Shown one piece after another: positions 1 through 4,882 of a DNA stretch of 6,113 bases. The notes under the pieces were generated by a model, which searched no databases, was not told the origin of the DNA, and saw only the letters and a list, made by a program, of their open reading frames with translations. Where the stretch lies: positions 1 through 6,113 of the forward strand of contig JAFZQP010000046.1 in assembly GCA_017620345.1 (NCBI GenBank), in the 5' to 3' direction. Positions within the stretch are counted from its first letter, which is position 1; the number at the start of each line of letters is the position of its first letter. The DNA comes from Lachnospiraceae bacterium (GTDB taxonomy: Bacteria > Bacillota_A > Clostridia > Lachnospirales > Lachnospiraceae). The translations under genes and the position numbers were made by a program.

Positions 1-19
1 CAAATCTGTAATCGCTCAT
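1..19 (-). CDS. 5' end of a downstream gene, possibly O-acetylhomoserine sulfhydrylase (MetY); truncated by window edge
   Basis: Only six codons are visible, reading MSDYRF, with a seventh codon starting with G. The start is supported by an AAGGAG ribosome binding site 9 bases upstream (plus-strand 29-34) and by its place directly after a leader-peptide attenuator. Clostridial O-acetylhomoserine aminocarboxypropyltransferases often begin with MSxYRFETLQLHVG-like sequence, and the seventh codon (GNN) fits Glu. That PLP enzyme combines O-acetylhomoserine with sulfide or a thiol to make homocysteine or methionine, which would suit the Cys/Met leader in front of it. The identification rests on six residues plus context and remains tentative; any other sulfur-metabolism gene is possible. 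Confidence 0.5.
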
Positions 20-81
20 TGTTATATTCTCCTTTTTTCTTATTCTGTGTGTCTGTGTGCTGTCATTGCCAGTATGTCTGT

Positions 82-116
82 AAAAAAGCCCGGGGGCTTT
101 ATCTGCTCCCGGGCTT
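82..116 (-). terminator. Rho-independent terminator (attenuator T2) in the leader of the downstream gene
   Basis: Read on the minus strand, AAGCCCGGG (116-108) pairs without mismatch with CCCGGGCTT (94-86), giving a 9-bp GC-rich stem. The stem is followed at once by six T residues (87-82). The 13-base loop contains a further possible GC/GC pair. The hairpin lies after the leader ORF stop and before the ribosome binding site of the next gene, so it would stop transcription before that gene. Its 5' arm is also complementary to a segment inside the leader ORF (192-202), which makes it a regulated attenuator. It may also catch read-through from the transporter operon, since no other terminator is visible after position 358. 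Confidence 0.9.
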
Positions 117-202
117 ATGGCTTGTCATCTATGATGTATCAACATCGTTCATCAGGGCGAAGCAGGCATGAATTCGCCCCGGCCATATTAAAAGCCCGGG
201 AG
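106..202 (-). promoter_or_regulatory. Antiterminator pairing of attenuator 2
   Basis: On the minus strand, CTCCCGGGCT (202-193, inside the leader ORF at its Ser-Arg-Ala codons) is the exact complement of AGCCCGGGAG (115-106), the 5' half of the terminator stem. The pairing extends past a 5-base bulge (TTTAA) with TATGG (187-183) against CCATA (120-116). Forming this duplex excludes the terminator. A ribosome held at the Cys-Met-Cys codons (225-217) would leave the first strand exposed. Between the strands lies another hairpin, GGGCGAA (179-173) with TTCGCCC (161-155), and CCGGGG (182-177) could alternatively pair with TCCCGG in the first strand. Pairings are seen in sequence; the regulatory outcome is inferred. 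Confidence 0.75.
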
Positions 203-258
203 TTAAGCATTCGCCAACACATACAAAGATATCTGTCATCAGCGTAATTCTTATTCAT
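139..258 (-). CDS. Cys/Met leader peptide 2, 39 residues, upstream of the probable metY
   Basis: This small ORF has AGGAGG (plus-strand 266-271) 7 bases before its ATG and ends at TGA right after a Cys codon. The core at residues 12-18 is CMCWRML, followed by N-S-R-A (19-22); Cys also occurs at 31 and 39 and Met at 13, 17 and 25. The core matches leader peptide 1 (C-M-C-x-R-M-L-x-S-R-A) and the DNA is 18/20 identical over 194-213. The Ser-Arg-Ala codons form the first antiterminator strand, and the ORF ends about 20 bases before the terminator arm. The expected role is cis-acting: ribosome slowing at the Cys/Met codons would favour transcription of the next gene. The Cys run is weaker than in leader 1, so a nascent-peptide arrest mechanism is an alternative. 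Confidence 0.8.
   Translation of the reverse strand: MNKNYADDRYLCMCWRMLNSRAFNMAGANSCLLRPDERC
194..213 (-). repeat. 20-base conserved leader element, copy 2
   Basis: This block matches 4323-4342 at 18 of 20 positions; only the two central bases differ (TA versus AT on the plus strand). It encodes R-M-L-x-S-R-A in both leader peptides and contains the antiterminator strand CTCCCGGGC. Conservation at both the peptide and the RNA-pairing level suggests a duplicated regulatory module. Confidence 0.85.
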
Positions 259-303
259 GTCTCTTCCTCCTTATCTTCATAATTGTATTTACTAACTGTC
301 GGT

Positions 304-332
304 ATAATACCACTACTTACCTACCATGTCAA
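304..332 (-). promoter_or_regulatory. Promoter P2 for leader 2 and the downstream gene
   Basis: On the minus strand a perfect -35 TTGACA (332-327) is followed after 17 bases by TATTAT (309-304), a 5/6 match to the -10 consensus. Directly upstream is an A/T-tract (AAAAATATTTTT, 342-353) resembling an UP element. Transcription would start near 297, leaving a leader of roughly 40 bases before the leader-peptide ATG. The block CCTATTGACAT at 336-326 is identical in promoter P1. ACCTA and TAGGT flank the -35 as a 5-bp dyad (319-337), a possible operator; no regulator can be named from this. Confidence 0.85.
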
Positions 333-357
333 TAGGTTTATAAAAATATTTTTCTTT

Positions 358-1101
358 TCATCGTTTAGAATACTCAAATGTGCTTAGAAACTTCTTTGCT
401 CTCTCCGTTTTTGGAGATTCAAAAAAGCTTATCGGATCGGACTGTTCGACTATCGTTCCGGCATCCAGCAGGACGACTCTGTCCGCGATCGCCTTTGCAA
501 AGGCCATTTCATGTGTGACGATGATCATCGTACGATCCTGCGCTGCAAGATCAAGTATTACATCTAAAACTTCTCTGACCATTTCCGGATCCAGTGCCAC
601 AGTCACTTCATCAAAAAGGAGCACTTCGGGATTCATGATCAGTGCCCGGACTATGGCAACTCTCTGTTTCTGGCCTCCGGACAACTGTCTCGGATAGTTG
701 TCTTTTTTTGATGACAGGCCGACCCTGTCCAGAAGTTCCTCCGCCTCTTTTCTCACCTCCGCTTTATCCCTTTTCTGGACTTTTTGCGGAGCGAGCATTA
801 TATTTTCAATTATCGTCATATGCGGAAACAGATCATAGCTTTGAAAGACCATTCCGATCCTCTCCCGCAGTTTCCTGATATTTCCCGTTGTCGGATTTAC
901 AGTTTCCCCGTCAAGAAGAACCCTGCCCTCATCAATGCTCTCAAGCCCGTTGATACACCTTAAGAGTGTGCTCTTCCCACATCCCGAAGGACCGACTATT
1001 ACCACAACCTCTCCTTTGTTCACGGAAAGATTGATATCCTCGAGTACGGCAAGATCATCAAATTTTTTATATAACTGTTCGATCTTTAACAATTCACACA
1101 T
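358..1101 (-). CDS. Amino-acid ABC importer ATP-binding protein (polar amino acid/cystine type)
   Basis: This 247-residue ATPase powers the importer encoded by the two upstream permeases, at the cytoplasmic face of the membrane. Motifs are in canonical order: Walker A GPSGCGKST (37-45), Q-loop Gln87 in VFQSYDLFP, signature LSGGQKQR (140-147), Walker B LLFDE (161-165) and switch His197 in VTHEMAFA. The length and the short C-terminus fit the HisP/GlnQ/TcyC family. It lacks the extra C-terminal regulatory domain of methionine importer MetN, although the binding protein has a MetQ-like half. The segment after Walker B reads DEVTVALD instead of the usual DEPTSALD. The ATG follows the permease stop codon with no gap, and its ribosome binding site (GGTGGGAG) lies inside that gene, so translation is probably coupled. 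Cystine as substrate is inferred from context. Confidence 0.93.
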   Translation of the reverse strand: MCELLKIEQLYKKFDDLAVLEDINLSVNKGEVVVIVGPSGCGKSTLLRCINGLESIDEGRVLLDGETVNPTTGNIRKLRERIGMVFQSYDLFPHMTIIENIMLAPQKVQKRDKAEVRKEAEELLDRVGLSSKKDNYPRQLSGGQKQRVAIVRALIMNPEVLLFDEVTVALDPEMVREVLDVILDLAAQDRTMIIVTHEMAFAKAIADRVVLLDAGTIVEQSDPISFFESPKTERAKKFLSTFEYSKR

Positions 1102-1770
1102 CTAATTCTCCCACCTTTTCTCAAGGATCTTTGACAGACCGCTTATAGGTCCGCATACCAGATAATAGAGCAGAAAGATCGCCGCGAACACTCCGAAGGC
1201 AGCATTCGGCGAACTCTTCCTGTTTGCTTCGATTATCTGCTGACCTACTTTCAGTACCTCCACTATACCGATCATCGTAACAAGGCTCGTGGTCTTGATC
1301 ATCCTGGTGATAAGATTGATGGACAACGGGATCAGTCTTCTGATCACCTGTGGGATTATCACGTATACGTATGTCTGGAGTTCTGACAATCCCAGTGCCA
1401 TACTGCTCTCGTACTGTATGGAAGGAATACTTATAAGACTCCCCCGGACAAGGTCAGCCATCTCTGCAGTCCCCCAGAATGAGAAAACGATTATCGACGA
1501 AGTTTCTGCCGAAAGGTTTATCCCCGTCATCTTTGTGATCCCGAAAAATACAATGAACAGCAGGACCATCTGCGGCATGATCCGCACAACTTCCAGATAC
1601 GCACGCAATATCGCGTTTACAACCGGTCTTTTCTGCGCCATGAGCATGCCGAGTATTATACCGAGAACAATACTTATCGCAACCGATATCATACTTATCT
1701 TCATGGCAGCCGCAAGACCTTCAAGAAGACGTATCAGATTTTTTCCTTTAAACAGTACTTCGATCCCCAT
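1102..1770 (-). CDS. Amino-acid ABC importer permease, HisM/TcyB family (second permease)
   Basis: This 222-residue inner-membrane protein is one half of the translocation pore. Hydrophobic segments are visible at about residues 25-45, 65-80, 88-105 and 185-208. The EAA-type cytoplasmic loop that docks the ATPase reads ESSMALGLSELQ (121-132) followed by VIIPQVIRRLIP (137-148). The size and the N-terminal pattern fit the His/Glu/Gln/Arg/opine permease family rather than the MetI methionine permease family. The start lies 3 bases after the stop of the first permease, with GGAG inside the end of that gene, so the two are probably translationally coupled. It most likely forms a heterodimer with the first permease. 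Confidence 0.92.
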   Translation of the reverse strand: MGIEVLFKGKNLIRLLEGLAAAMKISMISVAISIVLGIILGMLMAQKRPVVNAILRAYLEVVRIMPQMVLLFIVFFGITKMTGINLSAETSSIIVFSFWGTAEMADLVRGSLISIPSIQYESSMALGLSELQTYVYVIIPQVIRRLIPLSINLITRMIKTTSLVTMIGIVEVLKVGQQIIEANRKSSPNAAFGVFAAIFLLYYLVCGPISGLSKILEKRWEN

Positions 1771-1773
1771 GAT

Positions 1774-2433
1774 TCAGTCTCCAAACATGCTGTATCGCAG
1801 CTTCTTCTCGATCAGACTGCCCGCAAAAGATACCGGGAGCAGCATGATCACATAAAAGACCACCAGAAGAAAAAGACTCTCTGTTGTATCATAATACAAT
1901 CCTATAAGATCCTTTGCCGTAAACATCAGATCCATCAGGCTTATGGCTGAAAATACGCTTGTTTCCTTGAGAAGGAAGATGATGTTTGCGATAATGGCCG
2001 GTACACTTATCGCTATTGCCTGGGGCAGTATGACCGATACAAAAAGCCTGCCTTTTGACATTCCAAGTGCCATCGCGCTTTCCGTCTGTATATAGGGTAC
2101 GGCTTCAAGCCCGCTTCTGAAGCTCTCTGCCATATAGCTTCCGCCAAGGAGCCCCAGTGCGACAGTTCCGCATACTTCGGCAGGAATGCTGAGCCCTATC
2201 GCCGGCAGTCCGAAATATATAAAGAAGAGTTGTATAAGGAGCGGCGTGTTCCTGAACAGTTCAACATAGAACCTGATGATCCCCTCAAGAACAGGCAGCC
2301 TGAAATACAAAACAAAAGCGCTGAACATGCCGATGAAGACCGAAAGCGCGATCCCGAGCCATCCGATCTTCATCGTAAGTATAAATGCCTCCGTAAAAAG
2401 AGGTAAATATGATCTTATTACTTCAAGATTCAT
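1774..2433 (-). CDS. Amino-acid ABC importer permease, HisM/TcyB family (first permease)
   Basis: This 219-residue membrane protein has hydrophobic segments near residues 17-43, 66-80, 88-100, 135-155 and 186-206. The family segment RNTPLLIQLFFIYFG is at 61-75, and the EAA loop ESAMALGMSKGR (118-129) is followed by VILPQAIAISVP (133-144). It is paralogous to the next gene, and the two would form a heterodimeric pore. The ATG lies 12 bases after the binding-protein stop. No clear Shine-Dalgarno precedes it (the spacer is TTATTCAACTGT), which is unusual in this window. The next in-frame ATG (Met21) would remove part of the first membrane segment, so the annotated start is preferred. Efficient initiation may depend on ribosomes arriving from the binding-protein gene. 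Confidence 0.91.
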   Translation of the reverse strand: MNLEVIRSYLPLFTEAFILTMKIGWLGIALSVFIGMFSAFVLYFRLPVLEGIIRFYVELFRNTPLLIQLFFIYFGLPAIGLSIPAEVCGTVALGLLGGSYMAESFRSGLEAVPYIQTESAMALGMSKGRLFVSVILPQAIAISVPAIIANIIFLLKETSVFSAISLMDLMFTAKDLIGLYYDTTESLFLLVVFYVIMLLPVSFAGSLIEKKLRYSMFGD

Positions 2434-2445
2434 ACAGTTGAATAA

Positions 2446-4131
2446 TCAGTTTTCAAAAAATACCACTGCACCGTCATACGTATCTTCGATGAACTTTTTG
2501 ATCTCGTCCGATCGGAGTACTGTAACAAGCGCCTTTATCTTGTCAAGAGATTCGTTTCCTTCCTTAACGGCGATTATATTGACATATGTCTTTGCCGCAA
2601 CGGAATCAGTCGCCTCATATGCTATGGAATCCTTTGCTACCGAATATCCGGCCTCAAGCGCATAGTTTCCGTTCAGTACAACAAACTCTACCTCGTTTGC
2701 TACTCTGGCAACCTGAGCTGCCTCAAGTTCAACGAATTTGATATTGTGAGGATTCTCGGTAATATCATTTACCGTCGCAGTAAGTCCGGCACCATCCTTA
2801 AGTGTAAGAAGCCCGTTATCCTGAAGAAGGAGCAGTGCTCTTGCTTCGTTTGTCGTGTCGTTGGGTACTGCTATCGAATCACCGTCAGCGATCTCATCAA
2901 GGCTTGCCTTCTTGCCGGGATAGATACCGAAAGGCTCATAATGGATCCCGCCCGCATTTACAAGATGTGTTCCCTGCTCTTCATTGAAGCTGTCAAGATA
3001 AGGAACGTGCTGGAAATAGTTTGCATCAAATTCCCCTGATTCAACAACAAGGTTCGGCTGCACATAATCTTCAAACTCAACAACATTAAGTTTGTATCCG
3101 TATCCTTCAAGAATACCTGCTGCTTTTGCAAGGATCTCTGCGTGAGGAGTCGTAGATGCTGCGATCTTTATCGTCTCACCGTTACCATTCGGAATATCAA
3201 GATCTCCTGCTGCTGTTTCTGTTGTTGATGCTGCATCACTTCCAACTACTCCGCCTTCTACAACAAGTGTATCCTCGTAATCTTTTCCGTAAGTATCAAG
3301 AAGTGTTGCTTCGTAATCAGCATGGAAGAAATTCTCATTACCGAGAGCTACTATCTCGTCGTTAAGCCAATCAAGAAGTGTTGTGTTTCCTTTTGATACC
3401 GCAGGTGCGATCGTATCCTGGCTTCCGAGTGAAGGGATACCTACGACATATCCCTCATTCTCAAGTGAATATGCTATTACCTCAGTATTGTCATTTGCCC
3501 AGGCAACGCCTGTTCCGTTTTCAAAAGATGTCTTTGCGGATGCATACGTGTCAAACTTCTGAAGCTTGATCTCCGGGTTGTTCTTTTCAAGATAGGTCTC
3601 GGCTGTAGTACCCGATATCACTATGATCTGATCATCGGCTCCGACCTGATCAAGGCTTTCAATGACATTGTCCTCGTGTGATACGACACCAAGGGCAACA
3701 TTCATGTAAGGAAGTGCAAAATCAACCTTCTCTGCTCTTTCCTCTGTGACCGTGAAATTGGCAAGGACTATATCAACCTTACCGGTCTCAAGATACTCAA
3801 CCCTGCTGGCCGCTTCCGTGGATACATAGTTGATCTCTACTCCGAGATCCTTTCCTATCCTCTCTGCAAAGTATACGTCATATCCCTGATACTCCCCGTT
3901 CTCGTCAACATATCCGAATGGATTCTTATCTGAGAATACGCCGATATTTATCTTTCCGTCAGCCTTTATCTCATCAAGTGTCCTGAACACTTTGTTTCCG
4001 TCATCTGCAGGGGCGCTTGCTGCATCAGCCGAAGGTGCAGGTGCCAGACCCGTGCATCCAGTAAGCGCTGTCAGTGCTACGCTTGCGGTAGCTATCCCCG
4101 TTACCAGTTTTGTTATTATCGATCTTTTCAT
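2446..4131 (-). CDS. Fused ABC substrate-binding lipoprotein: SBP family 3 domain plus NlpA/MetQ domain
   Basis: This 561-residue protein is about twice the usual length of one binding protein. A basic-hydrophobic signal peptide ends in lipobox LTGC (23-26), so Cys26 should be lipidated and the protein held outside the membrane. Residues about 58-283 form an SBP family 3 domain (polar amino acids/cystine): EYQGYDVYFAERIGKDLG (80-97), NFTVTEERAEKVDF (125-138) and WANDNTE (211-217). An acidic, Ala/Gly/Thr-rich linker (about 288-318) leads to an NlpA/MetQ-type methionine-binding domain (about 319-561). That half is marked by STTPHAEI (326-333), DYVQPN (355-360), DANYFQHVPYL (369-379), HYEPFGIY (397-404), PNDTTNEARALLLL (423-436) and NGNYALEAG (487-495). 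No second lipobox or internal start is evident at the junction. Dual cystine/methionine capture is inferred, not shown. The operon's permeases and ATPase are HisMP-like, not MetNI-like. Confidence 0.93.
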   Translation of the reverse strand: MKRSIITKLVTGIATASVALTALTGCTGLAPAPSADAASAPADDGNKVFRTLDEIKADGKINIGVFSDKNPFGYVDENGEYQGYDVYFAERIGKDLGVEINYVSTEAASRVEYLETGKVDIVLANFTVTEERAEKVDFALPYMNVALGVVSHEDNVIESLDQVGADDQIIVISGTTAETYLEKNNPEIKLQKFDTYASAKTSFENGTGVAWANDNTEVIAYSLENEGYVVGIPSLGSQDTIAPAVSKGNTTLLDWLNDEIVALGNENFFHADYEATLLDTYGKDYEDTLVVEGGVVGSDAASTTETAAGDLDIPNGNGETIKIAASTTPHAEILAKAAGILEGYGYKLNVVEFEDYVQPNLVVESGEFDANYFQHVPYLDSFNEEQGTHLVNAGGIHYEPFGIYPGKKASLDEIADGDSIAVPNDTTNEARALLLLQDNGLLTLKDGAGLTATVNDITENPHNIKFVELEAAQVARVANEVEFVVLNGNYALEAGYSVAKDSIAYEATDSVAAKTYVNIIAVKEGNESLDKIKALVTVLRSDEIKKFIEDTYDGAVVFFEN

Positions 4132-4210
4132 AATTAATATCCTCTCTTTTCTGTATTTTTTCTGTTAGTGTTTCATCATTTCGTATCACGTTTTCAGACC
4201 GCTTTTCGGG

Positions 4211-4241
4211 CAAACAAAAAGCCCGGTCTCATCTCCCGGGC
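4211..4241 (-). terminator. Rho-independent terminator (attenuator T1) before the transporter operon
   Basis: On the minus strand GCCCGG (4241-4236) pairs with CCGGGC (4226-4221) around a 9-base loop, and TTTTTGTTT follows. AGACCG (4249-4244) and CGGTCT (4201-4196) could pair as an outer stem once the RNA is longer. The hairpin lies between the leader-peptide stop and the binding-protein start, so it would stop transcription of the importer operon. It is also the first terminator-like structure after the nifS-nifU pair. The 3' arm has a rival partner: CGGGC (4225-4221) can pair with GCCCG (4211-4207) just past the T-tract. Confidence 0.85.
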
Positions 4242-4331
4242 AACGGTCTCGTAATATCCGAAATGACGGCTTATCCTACGTTGGAGCGCATGACAGCAGC
4301 CACACATCCGACCTGTTTATCTGCCCGGGAG
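4233..4331 (-). promoter_or_regulatory. Antiterminator pairing of attenuator 1
   Basis: On the minus strand CTCCCGGGC (4331-4323, at the Ser-Arg-Ala codons of the leader ORF) is exactly complementary to GCCCGGGAG (4241-4233), the 5' arm and loop edge of the terminator. After an internal loop, GGTC (4313-4310) can also pair with GACC (4248-4245). The first strand begins 11 bases after the last codon of the Met/Cys run (Cys13). A ribosome stalled with that codon in its A site should therefore just leave the strand free to block the terminator. The complementarity is visible; the response to charged tRNA-Cys or tRNA-Met is inferred. No strong protector for the non-stalled state was found. Confidence 0.8.
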
Positions 4332-4381
4332 TATAGCATTCGACACATACAGCAACACATACACATGTTCATTTTTTTCAT
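4271..4381 (-). CDS. Met/Cys-rich leader peptide 1, 36 residues, controlling the importer operon
   Basis: The ORF has a strong GGAGG (plus-strand 4391-4395) 9 bases before its ATG. Residues 4-15 contain five Met and five Cys (core MCMCCCMCR at 8 residues from Met6 onward plus Arg14), then M-L-Y-S-R-A (15-20). Such density of two sulfur amino acids just before an antiterminator strand is the classic design of an attenuation leader peptide (compare the trp and his leaders). Slow decoding from low Cys- or Met-tRNA charging would allow the antiterminator to form and the importer to be made. The spacing favours Met1 over Met4, Met6 and Met8 as start. A Cys-rich metal-binding peptide is an alternative, but the ORF position and RNA pairing favour a cis-regulatory role. 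The core matches leader 2. Confidence 0.88.
   Translation of the reverse strand: MKKMNMCMCCCMCRMLYSRADKQVGCVAAVMRSNVG
4323..4342 (-). repeat. 20-base conserved leader element, copy 1
   Basis: Partner of 194-213, identical at 18 of 20 positions. It spans the R-M-L-Y-S-R-A codons of leader peptide 1 and carries the antiterminator strand. Apart from the promoters, it is the most strongly shared sequence of the two regulatory gaps. Confidence 0.85.
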
Positions 4382-4434
4382 TTTGTCACGCCTCCTTTCC
4401 TAAGGTCATTATGATCGTGAGATCCTAATTGCTG

Positions 4435-4466
4435 AGTATATTGCACCTACTTGTTCAGTATGTCAA
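4435..4466 (-). promoter_or_regulatory. Promoter P1 for leader 1 and the importer operon
   Basis: A perfect -35 TTGACA (4466-4461) lies 8 bases after the nifU stop codon. The -10 is less clear: CAATAT (4443-4438) has the right 17-base spacing but only 3/6 consensus, while TATACT (4440-4435) is a better hexamer at a long 20-base spacing. Alignment with promoter P2 gives 25 identities over 36 bases, including CCTATTGACAT and AAGTAG at equal distance, which supports a real promoter. The upstream A-tract doubles as the Lys-rich tail of NifU and could act as an UP element. ACCTA and TAGGT occur here too, but 17 bases apart. Confidence 0.68.
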
Positions 4467-4473
4467 TAGGTTT

Positions 4474-4857
4474 TTATTTTTTTTGTGATTTTTTTGAATT
4501 ATAATCTTCAAGTGCTGATTTGATCGCTTCTTCAGCCAACACCGAACAGTGCATCTTATAGTCCGGCAATCCGTCAAGTGCCTCTGCGACTGCCTTGTTG
4601 GTCAAAGTCAACGCTTCGGATACAGGCTTTCCTTTTATAAGTTCGGTCGCCATTGAACTTGAAGCGATCGCACTTCCGCATCCGAATGTTTCAAATTTGA
4701 CATCGGTTATAACGTCTTCGTCTATCTTGAGATACATCTTCATGATGTCTCCACACCTGGCGTTTCCGACCTCCCCGACACCATCAGCATCCTCAATGAC
4801 CCCGACATTTCTCGGGTTTCTGAAATGATCCATTACTTTTTCACTGTATAAAGCCAT
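4474..4857 (-). CDS. nifU: Fe-S cluster assembly scaffold protein, NifU/IscU family
   Basis: This 127-residue cytoplasmic scaffold receives sulfur from the cysteine desulfurase encoded just upstream and builds Fe-S clusters. The conserved ligands are Cys35 and Asp37 (NARCGD), Cys60 (FGCGSAIASSS) and His103-Cys104 (KMHCSVLAEEAI), matching the IscU pattern. Its length is that of a stand-alone IscU-type N domain, with no NifU C-terminal thioredoxin-like Nfu domain. The LPPVK site bound by the HscA chaperone in proteobacterial IscU is replaced by LPDYK (97-101), as expected where no HscAB system is used. The ATG is 25 bases after the nifS stop and is preceded by purine-rich AAGGAAAGAAGG. The tail ends SKKSQKK, and no terminator separates it from promoter P1. 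Confidence 0.95.
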   Translation of the reverse strand: MALYSEKVMDHFRNPRNVGVIEDADGVGEVGNARCGDIMKMYLKIDEDVITDVKFETFGCGSAIASSSMATELIKGKPVSEALTLTNKAVAEALDGLPDYKMHCSVLAEEAIKSALEDYNSKKSQKK

Positions 4858-4882
4858 ATCCTGCCTTCTTTCCTTATGTTTC

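Noticed and set aside
47..247. 66-codon plus-strand ORF
   Set aside because: It is antisense to the second leader and its terminator, has no ribosome binding site of note and resembles no family.
358..2433. Several plus-strand ORFs of 78-188 codons opposite the ATPase and permeases
   Set aside because: They are reverse-frame shadows of strongly supported genes and show no domain or start signal.
3170..3290. Possible frameshift or assembly join between two separate binding-protein genes
   Set aside because: The frame is open throughout, with a linker of normal composition. No stop, ribosome binding site, ATG or second lipobox lies at the junction, so a true fusion is more likely.
4025..4213. 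62-codon minus-strand ORF overlapping the binding-protein start
   Set aside because: It begins in the attenuator tail and runs out of frame across the signal-peptide codons; the lipoprotein frame is clearly the real one.
4343..4372. Cys-rich metal-binding (metallothionein-like) peptide
   Set aside because: The peptide is short, the Cys run mixes with Met, and the ORF ends just before a terminator complementary to its own codons. A cis-acting leader explains more, although metal binding cannot be excluded.
4132..4473. T-box or SAM (S-box) riboswitch before the importer
   Set aside because: The gap lacks the T-box TGGNACCGCG-like sequence and the conserved S-box core; the space is filled by a leader ORF and a simple two-state hairpin.
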